Below, piece after piece: positions 40,905 through 48,675 of a stretch of 64,000 bases of DNA. A model generated the notes under the pieces. That model did no database searches and had not been told where the DNA came from. It was given only the letters and a program-made list of their open reading frames with translations. The stretch covers positions 62,001 to 126,000 of the forward strand of contig CAWEGV010000005.1 of NCBI GenBank assembly GCA_963808615.1. The letters are read 5' to 3'. This stretch comes from Palsa-504 sp963808615 (GTDB lineage Bacteria > Actinomycetota > Actinomycetes > Streptosporangiales > Streptosporangiaceae). The translations under genes and the position numbers were made by a program. Positions within the stretch are counted from its first letter, which is position 1; each line of letters opens with the position of its first letter.

Positions 40905-41336
40905 ATGGCTGCCAAGACACACTCGAGTAACTCGCGTGGCTCCGCGACAACCGCACGCGGCAAGAAAAACACCAGGTCTACCGCCAAACGCGGCAAGAAA
41001 AACACCAGGTCTACCGCCAACTCGAGCAGCAGGAGCAACACCGGTTCGCGTGCCAGCTCCAAGGGCAAGAAGAACACCAGCTCACGCGCCAGGTCAAGCG
41101 GGTCACAGATTCCCGCGACGCCAGCGGGGAAATCTCTTGACCGGGCGCAACACGCCCTTGACCAGGCCACCAAGACTGAGAAACAGCTACGGACGAGCCT
41201 TAAGAAGCACACCAAGCAAGTACGTGCCGTCCAAGCCGACCTCAGCCAGCGCGACCATGACCTCAAGACGATGAAGTCACAGCTGAAGGCGGCGAAGAAA
41301 TCCCGCAAGCAGGCCGCCAAGGCCGTGCAGATCTAA
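40905..41336 (+). CDS. basic Lys/Ser/Arg-rich protein with C-terminal coiled coil
   Basis: A 143-residue, very basic protein that I do not recognise as a named family. Residues 1-75 are low complexity (Ser, Thr, Arg, Lys, Gly), with an 11-residue tandem repeat (KKNTRSTA core) and a third related piece. This is similar to histone-H1/HU-tail-like nucleoid proteins. Residues 80-140 are a heptad-rich coiled coil (QVRAVQADLSQRDHDL-type), ending in a lysine-rich helix. AAGGAG precedes ATG 40905. DNA or RNA binding and compaction is plausible; it has an A/T-richer composition than its neighbours. Confidence 0.7.
   Translation: MAAKTHSSNSRGSATTARGKKNTRSTAKRGKKNTRSTANSSSRSNTGSRASSKGKKNTSSRARSSGSQIPATPAGKSLDRAQHALDQATKTEKQLRTSLKKHTKQVRAVQADLSQRDHDLKTMKSQLKAAKKSRKQAAKAVQI
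40955..41020 (+). repeat. 33-bp perfect tandem duplication (11 codons)
   Basis: Two identical 33-base units, at 40955-40987 and 40988-41020, encode the tandem peptide of the basic protein. Confidence 0.9.
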
Positions 41337-41805
41337 CACCGGAGGCGGTCCCGGTCGGTATCCAAGCCAGTTCGCTCGTCTCCCAGGCCAGCTGAATTCG
41401 CGGCCGCACCTCGGCACCGCGTCAGCCGGTGCCACCTTCGGTGACCGCGCTGTCGTGCTGTACGGCCATCGTCGCGTGTTGACGGCTTGGGCCGGCGTCC
41501 TCCGTCTGGGCCGGCAGCGCGGGGCTAACCGTCCCATCGTGAACAGGATCAGCAGCGCACCTGGTGAGCTCGGGAAACCGGCGGTCGGGCCTTTTCAAGC
41601 AAGAATCAGGAGGTGTTCGTCTGGATTTTTGGTTCTCGTTCACCCGGTACGCCCGCTAGCCATAGTGCCGCATCTGCCGCGGTCGGCTGGGGCCTGCCCG
41701 GCGCGACCACGTCGAGGTCACGGTCCTCGGCGCCGCCGCATCGGTGCAGCTACTCGGTTGGATCGCCAGGGCCGGCCGGGTCCGGCACGATCCGGATGTC
41801 CCCGT
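41337..41805. other. intergenic region, possible gene remnants
   Basis: 469 bases without a credible gene. The plus-strand frame ending at the TAG before 41811 contains about 35 codons with good GC3 ('DHVEVTVLGAAASVQLLGW'), which may be the tail of a lost gene. AGGAGGTG near 41602 looks like a ribosome site, but the frame after it lacks codon bias. I cannot identify either. Confidence 0.35.
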
Positions 41806-42819
41806 CTAGCGGGCTTGATGCTCTCCCTCTTGTAGGTTCGCCGCGCTGTCTTGTGCTGCGCCATGGCCCGCCTCGGCGGCCGCCTGTCGCTCGGTTTCGG
41901 CGTTTATCTCGGCGCCGATCAAGATGGCCAGGCCGACCAGGTAGAGCCAGAACATGAGGATGACCACCCCGGCGAGCGCGCCGTAGGTCTTGCTGTACGA
42001 GCTCGAGCCGAACTGCTTCACGTAGAACGAGAACCCCAGCGAGGCCAGCAGGAAGATCGCTGTGCCGACGCCGCCTCCGGGGCTGACCCACTGCCAGCGG
42101 GGAGTCTCACGGTTCGGCCCGAAGAAGTAGAAGACCGAGAACAGCAGCGAGATGAACACGATGGCCAGCACCCAGCGCACCACGTCCCAGACGATGGTGA
42201 ACGCGGTCCCGTTGATACCGATGTGGCCCGCGATGCCCGACCCGATCGACGGGCCCAACACGATGAGCGCCGCAGCGACGCCGCCGAACACCAGCGTGGC
42301 CGCCATGAGCGGGAATGCGTACAGCCGCCTGGGAACGAACTTGCGGTCGACTTGGACCTCATAGGCGATGTCGAGACCCTGCTCCAGCGCCGACATGCCG
42401 CCAGACGCGCTCCACACGGCGATGACGATGCCGATGATCAGCGCGGTGGTGGCGCTGGCCGACGAGCGCGTGCTGGCCTGCGTGACGGCCTGGCTGAACA
42501 CGTTCGAGGCGCCCTGCGGCAGTGTCTTATCTATGCCGTTGACCAGCTTATTCACGATGCTGGAGTTTATGTGCAGCAGCCTGGTCAGGCCGAGCAGGGC
42601 GATGAGCGAAGGGATCAGTGCCAGGAACCAGTGGTAGGCCAGGCTGGCCGCGGTCATACTGCACCGGTCGCGGACGAACTTCTTGCCGGCTCGCTTGAGG
42701 GTGTTCTTCCAGCCCGCGGCGCCGAGCTCCAGCGGAGTGTCCGGCCCGCCCGACACCTCGTTCTGCGGAGGGATCGTTTCCTGACTGCGGTTCGCGCCAG
42801 GGTTGTCTGCCCGTGCCAT
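41806..42819 (-). CDS. YihY/BrkB-family membrane protein (paralogue 2)
   Basis: A 337-residue six-helix membrane protein. 'MTAASLAYHWFLALIPSLIALLG' (about 56-78) and 'SYSKTYGALAGVVILMFWLYL' (about 275-295) are the family landmarks. AAGGAGG lies seven bases before ATG 42819. It is the second YihY in the window and reads in the same direction as the first, but the sequences are clearly diverged. It is probably co-transcribed with the short frame 42822-43043 that overlaps its ribosome site. Confidence 0.88.
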   Translation of the reverse strand: MARADNPGANRSQETIPPQNEVSGGPDTPLELGAAGWKNTLKRAGKKFVRDRCSMTAASLAYHWFLALIPSLIALLGLTRLLHINSSIVNKLVNGIDKTLPQGASNVFSQAVTQASTRSSASATTALIIGIVIAVWSASGGMSALEQGLDIAYEVQVDRKFVPRRLYAFPLMAATLVFGGVAAALIVLGPSIGSGIAGHIGINGTAFTIVWDVVRWVLAIVFISLLFSVFYFFGPNRETPRWQWVSPGGGVGTAIFLLASLGFSFYVKQFGSSSYSKTYGALAGVVILMFWLYLVGLAILIGAEINAETERQAAAEAGHGAAQDSAANLQEGEHQAR

Positions 42820-42821
42820 GA

Positions 42822-43043
42822 TCAAGCCTCCTTGCCGGAATTCTCATCCTCATCACCTGGCCACAGGTCGGCCAGTTTGAGGCAGCCCGCTGCGGGCCGT
42901 AGACCACGATGACCTTCCAGGGCGAAGATCGTGCCCAGCCGGGCGATAGCGGTCAGGGCCTGGCGGCAGGCCGGCTGAACTTCAGCAGCCCGGGCCCGCG
43001 GCTGCCCTGCGCTGGCACTGTGGTCCACGATGCCGTCCCTCAT
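42822..43043 (-). CDS. possible small protein upstream of yihY
   Basis: A 73-residue frame whose stop lies between the ribosome site and the ATG of the YihY gene, which is the usual layout for coupled genes. Middle residues ('CRQALTAIARLGTIFALEG') look like a helix, and the C-terminus is acidic. I do not recognise it. A GTTA-N15-GGGTAG element lies 19-43 bases upstream, which favours a real transcript starting here, but the gene could equally be part of the yihY leader. Confidence 0.4.
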   Translation of the reverse strand: MRDGIVDHSASAGQPRARAAEVQPACRQALTAIARLGTIFALEGHRGLRPAAGCLKLADLWPGDEDENSGKEA

Positions 43044-43061
43044 CCGGATGAGTGCATCTCC

Positions 43062-43086
43062 CTACCCGGCAGCCTGCGGTTCTAAC
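43062..43086 (-). promoter_or_regulatory. probable SigB-type promoter, second YihY operon
   Basis: Minus strand GTTA-N15-GGGTAG. The -35 deviates at its last base. Confidence 0.45.
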
Positions 43087-43235
43087 ATCAGCGGCGTCGC
43101 CGTGAACGCCTCGCGAAAGGACCTGAATAAAGGACTCGGATCGATACGTGAGGCTTCCTGCTACCCGTCAGCTGGACAAGCGACTCACATTGACACAGAA
43201 AACTTCAAAATCATCTGATTTGGGCCGGCGGCGGT

Positions 43236-43260
43236 GGTTATCCGGGGCGCTCGGGGGTAG
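43236..43260 (+). promoter_or_regulatory. SigB-type promoter of the DUF3618 operon
   Basis: GGTT-N15-GGGTAG, 34 bases before ATG 43295 and upstream of three coupled genes. Confidence 0.65.
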
Positions 43261-43294
43261 TGAGCGGCGGCCACGCCAGGTGAAGGAGGGTCAG

Positions 43295-43966
43295 ATGACT
43301 CAAGACTTTGGTGGTTACCCGCTAGGGGACGACGACCAGCCGGCACAGCCTTCGGCGGCCGGGGTCGCACGGGAGCAGGCTGTTCAGGTCGGCGAGTCGG
43401 TCCGGGAGGCCGGAGGCCAGGTCGCCGGGACGGCCGCCGAACGAGCTAAGGACGTGGTGTCTGAGGCGCAGTGGCAGGGGCGTGACCTGCTCGGGCAGGC
43501 ACAGCGGCAGGTAAGGGACCAAGCTCACGCGCAGCAGCACAAGGCAGCCGGACGGATGCACAGCCTGGCTGATGAGCTCTCGGCGATGGCAGCCAACAGT
43601 GATCAGGGCACTTCGGCGGCCGTGCTTGTCCGCGAGGCTGCCGGTTCCCTTCGCGATGCAGCTTCATGGCTGGAGAAGCACGAGCCGGGAGACCTGGTCG
43701 AGGAAGTCCGCCGCTTCGCCCGCCGGCGCCCGGGCGTGTTCGTGCTCGCCGCCGCGGCGGCCGGGGTGGCGGCCGGGCGGCTGACCCGCGGTACGGTGGC
43801 GGCGCAAAAAGACGACCAGCCGGAGACATCGCAGGCCGACAACGGAGGCTGGACGGCGCAGACCGCGAGCCAGCCGGTGATGCCCGCCTCAGTTGAGGCT
43901 GCCGCATGGGCGCCAGATGCCCCGGCGGCGCCAGATGCCCCGGCCTACCCGGAAGTCCAGCCATGA
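43295..43966 (+). CDS. hypothetical protein with Ala/Gln-rich helices and one membrane helix
   Basis: A 223-residue protein, first gene of a three-gene stress operon. The N-terminal 30 residues are polar. Residues 30-125 form long amphipathic helices rich in Ala, Gln, Glu and Arg, similar to LEA-like or apolipoprotein-like stress proteins. A short transmembrane helix (about 147-160, Ala-rich) follows. The C-terminal 50 residues are disordered, with a repeated 'APDAP' element. AAGGAGGG precedes the ATG. No family name can be given with certainty. Confidence 0.75.
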   Translation: MTQDFGGYPLGDDDQPAQPSAAGVAREQAVQVGESVREAGGQVAGTAAERAKDVVSEAQWQGRDLLGQAQRQVRDQAHAQQHKAAGRMHSLADELSAMAANSDQGTSAAVLVREAAGSLRDAASWLEKHEPGDLVEEVRRFARRRPGVFVLAAAAAGVAAGRLTRGTVAAQKDDQPETSQADNGGWTAQTASQPVMPASVEAAAWAPDAPAAPDAPAYPEVQP

Positions 43967-44391
43967 CCAGCCCCGGGCCAGGTGCAGAGCGCCTGTCCAG
44001 GGCGGCAGGCGCACCGGACGCCAATGCGTCGGTGGGGGAACTGGTAAGCCAGGTCAGCCAGGACCTGTCCACGCTGATGCGCCAGGAACTGCAGCTGGCC
44101 AAGGCCGAGCTCAAGCAGGAAGCGGTCACGGCTGGCAAGGCCGCGGGGATGTTCGGCGGCGCGGGCTTCGCCGGGTACATGGTGCTGCTGTTTGCCTCCA
44201 TCGCGGCCTGGTGGGGTCTGGCCCAGGCCGTGAATACCGCCGTCGCGGCGTTGATCGTGGCGGTGATCTGGGCGGTAACCGGGGCGGCGCTGTATGCGGC
44301 CGGCCGTCGCCAGGTGCGCGAGGTGCACCCGGTGCCGCAGCGCACCGCCGAGACCCTGCAGGAACTTCCCGGCACGCTCAAGAGCGGATGA
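43963..44391 (+). CDS. Actinobacterial phage-holin-like protein (holin-X / DUF1469 type)
   Basis: A 142-residue membrane protein of the putative Actinobacterial Holin-X family. A conserved amphipathic helix ('LVSQVSQDLSTLMRQELQLAKAEL'-type, about residues 27-50) precedes two transmembrane helices (about 68-88 and 92-112) and a cytoplasmic tail. The name is historical; these are housekeeping or stress membrane proteins, not phage genes. The ATG overlaps the previous stop (ATGA) and the DUF3618 gene follows 10 bases later. Confidence 0.87.
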   Translation: MTSPGPGAERLSRAAGAPDANASVGELVSQVSQDLSTLMRQELQLAKAELKQEAVTAGKAAGMFGGAGFAGYMVLLFASIAAWWGLAQAVNTAVAALIVAVIWAVTGAALYAAGRRQVREVHPVPQRTAETLQELPGTLKSG

Positions 44392-44401
44392 GGAGACCAC
44401 G

Positions 44402-45085
44402 ATGACCACTGATCCGGACCAGATCCGCGGCGAAATACGTGACATCCAGGACAAGCTCAGCAGTGATGTGGACGCCCTCACCGAGAAGGTGAGCCCGCCG
44501 CGGGTGGTCAAGCGCCAGACCCGGCGTGCCCGCACCGCCATCACTGGCATCAAGGACAAGCTCATCGGCAGCTCGGCAGACACGGCCAGCACGGCGAGGG
44601 ACACAGCAGGGGCCAGGGCATCGGCCGCCAAGGACGCGGCTGGCTCGGCGGCCGCCAGCGCCGGGACTACCATCAGTTCGGCGGCTTCGAGTGCTGCGGA
44701 CACGGTGGGGTCGGCCCCGCAGCTGGCCCGCGAGCGCACTCAGGGCAACCCGCTGGCCGTCGGCCTGATCGCCTTCGCCGCAGGGTGGCTCGTCTCGTCG
44801 CTGATCCCGGCCAGCCCCGCCGAAAAGCAGCTGGCCACCCAGGTCAAAGAGACCCTGACCGATAAGGACAGCCCGGTCGCGCAACAACTTGGCCAGGCCG
44901 CTCAGGAAACCACGCAACAGCTGCGCGACTCAGCGATGAGGGCTGTGCAATCGGTCAAGGACACGGCCGCCGAGGCCGCAGCCGACGTCACCGAACAGGC
45001 CCGCTCGGCAGCCGGGGATGTCACTGCACGTGCCCAGGACGCCAAGGACACCGTGACCGAACAAGCCAGGCCCTCCAGTCCCTGA
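44402..45085 (+). CDS. DUF3618 domain protein
   Basis: A 227-residue protein. The N-terminal DUF3618 motif ('DPDQIRGEIRDIQDKLSSDVDALTEKV', about residues 4-30) is clear. A long Ala/Ser/Thr-rich helical region follows, then one transmembrane helix (about 122-137, 'AVGLIAFAAGWLVSSLIP') and another Ala/Gln/Asp-rich helical tail that resembles LEA repeats. DUF3618 and holin-X genes are typical partners and may shape the membrane or cell envelope in stress. A weak hairpin lies downstream at 45163-45183. Confidence 0.87.
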   Translation: MTTDPDQIRGEIRDIQDKLSSDVDALTEKVSPPRVVKRQTRRARTAITGIKDKLIGSSADTASTARDTAGARASAAKDAAGSAAASAGTTISSAASSAADTVGSAPQLARERTQGNPLAVGLIAFAAGWLVSSLIPASPAEKQLATQVKETLTDKDSPVAQQLGQAAQETTQQLRDSAMRAVQSVKDTAAEAAADVTEQARSAAGDVTARAQDAKDTVTEQARPSSP

Positions 45086-45490
45086 TGCCACCCAGCCGGG
45101 CGCCCCGCACGATGACTATTGGACCAGCGGCTTATTCGTAAGGCGCTGTAGTAGGACTTAAGAAGGGCCCGGTCACGGCCCTTAACGTGCGGGGTTGTGC
45201 CCTCCGGCCAGGTGCCAATCGCCGGGCGAAGGCCGTCGCATTGCCGGCTGCACGGCAGCTTGTCCACCGCCTCGCCCGCGCCGCTGAACGCCGTGATTCA
45301 TCAACCCGCACAGCCAGAGCGCTTCGTCAGGCCGACTCAGCAGTAACCGCGGTATCACGCCGCGGCTCCCGCAGGGCGGCACGCTGACATCTGTTAATCA
45401 CTCAGCGCCGCTACTGGCCGCTCGCCGCCGCATGACTCGCCCAGCCGGCACGCGGTGAGTGGCAGTGCGATCGCTGGGCATGGTAGGGCG
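45086..45490. other. intergenic region with a hairpin, no gene seen
   Basis: 405 bases. Perfect 7-bp arms AAGGGCC and GGCCCTT (45163-45169 and 45177-45183) form a hairpin after the DUF3618 operon, without a T-run, so it is a weak terminator candidate. No frame here shows coding bias. Confidence 0.45.
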
Positions 45491-46603
45491 ATGACGGTGC
45501 GCAGGGTCGGTGTCGAAGAGGAGCTCTTGCTCATCGAGCCGGAGACGGGACGGCCGCGGGCCGTGGCCGGGACCGTCTTGCGGGCTGCCCGCCAAACGGC
45601 CGCCGACGCGGCGGCCCAGGATGCGGCACAGGCGCTGGATTACGAGCTGCAGCTGCAACAGCTAGAAACCAATACCGAGCCATGCCGCACGCTTGATGAG
45701 CTCGGCGGAGAGATACGGCGATGCCGGGCGCTGGCCGCCGATGCGGCCGCCAGCGCCGGGGTGCAGGTGGCGGCCCTGGGAACCTCACCTGTCCCGGTCG
45801 AACCCCAGGTCGTGGCCAACAGCCGCTACCAGAAGATGGCCGAGACGTTCGGCCTGACCGCCCACGAGCAGCTCACCTGCGGCTGCCACGTGCATGTCGA
45901 GATCTCCTCGGCCGATGAAGGGATTGCCGCGCTGGACCGGATAGCGCCGTGGCTGGCGATCTTGCTGGCGCTCAGCGCCAACTCGCCGTTCTGGCAAGGA
46001 CGCGACAGCGCCTATGCCAGCTTCCGCTACCAGGTCTGGGGCCGCTGGCCCAGCTCGGGACCCACCGCCGCCTTCGGCAGCGCCCGCGCCTACCAGGAAA
46101 CGGTCCGGCAGATGATGCGCACCGGCACGCTGCTCGATCCGGGGATGGTGTACTTCGACGCGCGGCTGTCCGAGCGTTATCCCACTCTGGAAATCCGCAT
46201 TGCCGACGTATGCCTGCATGCCGACGACGCAGTGCTGATCGCCGCGCTGGCCCGCGCCCTGGTGGAAACCGAAACACGCCGCTGGCGGCACGGGGAACCA
46301 ACTCAGCGCAGCCGGACCGAGCTGCTACGGCTGGCCGCGTGGCGGGCTAGCCGGTCCGGGGTGGACGACGTCCTGCTCAACCCCCTCAGTGGCCGGCCCG
46401 AACAGCCAGCCGCCGTCACGAATCTGCTGCTGGAGCATGTACGTGACGCGCTCGCCGATGCCGCGGAAACCGATACTGTCACCGGCCTGCTCAACGCGGT
46501 CTTCGCCCGGGGCAACGGCGCGGTCTTCCAGCGCAACATATACCGCCGTTACAGCTACCTGCCTCAGGTCATCACCAGCGCCGCCGCGGCCACGACACGT
46601 TAG
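45491..46603 (+). CDS. carboxylate-amine ligase (YbdK / glutamate-cysteine ligase family 2)
   Basis: A 370-residue enzyme of the GCS2 family. It opens with 'VGVEEELLLIEPETG' (about residues 5-19) and has 'ELQLQQLETNT' and 'CGCHVHVEI' metal/ATP site segments, 'GRWPSSGPTAAFG' and a C-terminal 'FQRNIYRRY' end. These enzymes join a gamma-carboxyl to an amine using ATP. Actinomycetes use mycothiol rather than glutathione, so the natural product is uncertain. ATG 45491 is preferred over the upstream GTG 45455 because the family motif begins within six residues. Confidence 0.87.
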   Translation: MTVRRVGVEEELLLIEPETGRPRAVAGTVLRAARQTAADAAAQDAAQALDYELQLQQLETNTEPCRTLDELGGEIRRCRALAADAAASAGVQVAALGTSPVPVEPQVVANSRYQKMAETFGLTAHEQLTCGCHVHVEISSADEGIAALDRIAPWLAILLALSANSPFWQGRDSAYASFRYQVWGRWPSSGPTAAFGSARAYQETVRQMMRTGTLLDPGMVYFDARLSERYPTLEIRIADVCLHADDAVLIAALARALVETETRRWRHGEPTQRSRTELLRLAAWRASRSGVDDVLLNPLSGRPEQPAAVTNLLLEHVRDALADAAETDTVTGLLNAVFARGNGAVFQRNIYRRYSYLPQVITSAAAATTR

Positions 46604-46745
46604 ACCATCTGCTCGCAATGGCGATGCATCATCTGACGATGAGTCACTGGCACACGCAGCCGGCTCCTCCGCAGGCGGCCGCGGCATGCCGCCAGGAACG
46701 TCATGCGTGTTGCCCCTCCAGTGCGGGCGTGCCAAGGTGGACGCC

Positions 46746-47342
46746 GTGACGGAAAGCAAAGACCGCGAGACCGTCCCGGAGCGGTGGAATGCCGCCGGGC
46801 CCGACTCCGACATGTGGATGGACGCAGCGCAGGACCCGAGGTTCACTGCGGGCACGAAACTGGAGGGCGAGCGGGCGACGCTGCTTGACTACCTGCGCGG
46901 CTACCGGCTGACGATGCAGATGAAATGCGCCGACCTCGACCCGGCCCAGCTCGCTCGCCGGTCGGTGCCGCCCTCTACCATGTCCCTGCTCGGCCTCATC
47001 CGCCACATGGCCGACGTCGAGCGCAACTGGTTCCGTCGGGTGATGGCGCAGGCCGACGCACCGCCGCTGTACTGGTCCGAGGATCTAGCGGACGCTGACT
47101 GGGCCGGCGCGGTCGCCGACCAGGCGGTCGTAGACGATGCCTGGCAAGCCTGGCGCGACGAGGTCGCCTTCGCGGAGAAGTTCGTCGCCGACTCCCCCGA
47201 CCTCGGCATCCGCGGGACTATGCGAGACGGGGAGACCGTCGCTCTGCGCGAAGTGCTTGTCCACATGATCGAGGAGTACGCCCGCCACTGCGGCCACGCC
47301 GACCTGCTGCGGGAACGGATCGACGGGCGCGTCGGCCAGTGA
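46746..47342 (+). CDS. DinB-family protein (DUF664, mycothiol-dependent type)
   Basis: A 198-residue DinB/DUF664 four-helix bundle. The characteristic 'TLLDYLRGYR', 'RHMADVERNWFRR' and 'MIEEYARHCGHADLLRERIDG' segments contain the three histidines of the metal site. Members in actinomycetes transfer mycothiol or bacillithiol-type thiols in detoxification. GTG 46746 is the start at which the family normally begins. It stands alone, without a SigB-type promoter that I could see. Confidence 0.87.
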   Translation: MTESKDRETVPERWNAAGPDSDMWMDAAQDPRFTAGTKLEGERATLLDYLRGYRLTMQMKCADLDPAQLARRSVPPSTMSLLGLIRHMADVERNWFRRVMAQADAPPLYWSEDLADADWAGAVADQAVVDDAWQAWRDEVAFAEKFVADSPDLGIRGTMRDGETVALREVLVHMIEEYARHCGHADLLRERIDGRVGQ

Positions 47343-47489
47343 CGGCAACAAGGGATTCGCCGGACGGGAATTCGAGGATCTGGCCACCGGCGGCTTCGGG
47401 TCAGTGACATAGATCAGGCCCAGTTGCTGCAGGGTCGCCGTGGCCAGGCTGGATTGGCGGTATCGCGTCTGCCCATGGTGTCCTGAGGC

Positions 47490-47714
47490 TTACTTCTTGC
47501 CTGCTGCCGCTTTGCCTCCCTTGGCGCCGGCTTTCTTCTTCTGCGCAGTAGTGCCACCTTGCTTCGGGCTGGAGCCTGACCCGGATTTCTTTCCGCCGCG
47601 GCTCGAGGCACCAGGACTGTTGGCGATGCGGGCGGCCCGGGACTTCGACATGCCCTTTTCCTTCAGCTTCTCGTACTGCTTCTTGTTCTTGACGTTGGCG
47701 GACTTGGATGGCAT
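47490..47714 (-). CDS. small basic protein (DUF7218-like)
   Basis: A 74-residue very basic protein. The first half ('SANVKNKKQYEKLKEKGMSK' then 'RAARIANSPGASSRGGKKSG') matches a widespread family of small actinobacterial proteins that I associate with DUF7218. The tail is Lys/Gly/Ala-rich, like histone tails. GAGGAG stands before ATG 47714. A role in nucleic-acid binding is suggested by composition only. Confidence 0.75.
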   Translation of the reverse strand: MPSKSANVKNKKQYEKLKEKGMSKSRAARIANSPGASSRGGKKSGSGSSPKQGGTTAQKKKAGAKGGKAAAGKK

Positions 47715-47901
47715 CTGAGCTCCTCGGTCAGATCGGTCATGCATTCCCTGGTGCCGTCTGCCCAGAACCGCGTCAGATATTCGGCACAGCGGGCAACCGC
47801 CGACCAAGCGGTGCTGACACCTCGTCGAGTATCGGCAGCAGCCTCAAGAGGCAGTAACCGCTGGCCGCCGCCGCCGGTCAGCCGTGACCGCTCGGACCGG
47901 G

Positions 47902-48480
47902 CTACGCGCTCCGGGCCTGCGCCGGGTGCTCGCCCTCGGCGAACTCCTCGACGATCTTGGCGCAGAAGGCGGGCAGGTCGTCGGGTCCGCGGCTGGTCAC
48001 CAGGCCCTGGTCTGTGACCACCTCCTGGTCGACCCAGGTGCCGCCGGCGTTGCGGATGTCGGTGGCGAGCGTGGCCCAGGAGGTCAGGGTGCGGCCGCGG
48101 ACCACGCCGGCCTCGATGAGCGTCCACGGGCCGTGGCAGATCACTCCGGCCGGCTTGCCGGCGGCGAAGAAGCCGCGGATCAGCTGCACTGCGTCGGCGT
48201 CGCCGCGGAGTTTGTCGGCACCCACCGTGCCGCCGGGCACGATCAGGGCGTCGTAGTCGTCGGCGGAGACCTGACCGAAGGCCTTGTCGACGGCGAAGGT
48301 CTGGCCCGGCTCGAGGTCATGGTTGTAGGTGCGGGCCTGGCCGGGCTGCGCGCTGATCACGTCGATGTCGGCGCCGGCATCCTGGAGGGCCTTTTTCGGC
48401 TCGGTGAACTCGACCTGCTCGCTGCCCTCGGGGGCGAGCAGGATGGCGACCTTGCGGCCGTGCAGAGGCTGGCTGGCCAT
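47902..48480 (-). CDS. PfpI/DJ-1 family protein (type 1 glutamine amidotransferase-like)
   Basis: A 192-residue member of the DJ-1/PfpI superfamily. The nucleophile cysteine sits in the nucleophile elbow 'GVICHGPWTL' (about residues 113-122). 'YDALIVPGGTVGADKLR' and the glutamate in 'EGSEQVEFTEP' form the rest of the site. It resembles general-stress protein 18-type enzymes (YfkM/Hsp31-like) that repair or degrade damaged proteins. GGAAGGAA precedes ATG 48480. A perfect GTTT-N14-GGGTAG promoter lies upstream. Confidence 0.9.
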   Translation of the reverse strand: MASQPLHGRKVAILLAPEGSEQVEFTEPKKALQDAGADIDVISAQPGQARTYNHDLEPGQTFAVDKAFGQVSADDYDALIVPGGTVGADKLRGDADAVQLIRGFFAAGKPAGVICHGPWTLIEAGVVRGRTLTSWATLATDIRNAGGTWVDQEVVTDQGLVTSRGPDDLPAFCAKIVEEFAEGEHPAQARSA

Positions 48481-48604
48481 GGCACTTCCTTCCCTGGATG
48501 AGGTGGATGCCGGGGATCGGCCGACGGCCGTCCGGTCACGTGCTGGGGGCCCCCGGCATCGGGAACCTCCCGAGCTGCCGGGATCTTGCCTGTCACTAGC
48601 CCGG

Positions 48605-48628
48605 CTACCCACCTAGCCCATCACAAAC
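48605..48628 (-). promoter_or_regulatory. SigB-type promoter, PfpI-family gene
   Basis: Minus strand GTTT-N14-GGGTAG, with a leader of about 118 bases. It lies just after the end of the neighbouring dehydrogenase gene. Confidence 0.65.
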
Positions 48629-48675
48629 CTGCGCCATGGTGCGGACCTGCGCGGGTGCCTCGGTCCGCATGCCGC

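Noticed and set aside
41613..41957. Plus-strand frame after an AGGAGG-like site
   Set aside because: Poor third-position GC bias, Ser/Arg-rich translation, and it runs into the antisense of the YihY gene.
43963..44391. Prophage holin
   Set aside because: The family name is misleading; it is part of a DUF3618 stress operon and no other phage gene is present.
45163..45183. Intrinsic terminator after the DUF3618 gene
   Set aside because: The 7-bp stem has no T-run after it, so it is listed only as a weak hairpin.
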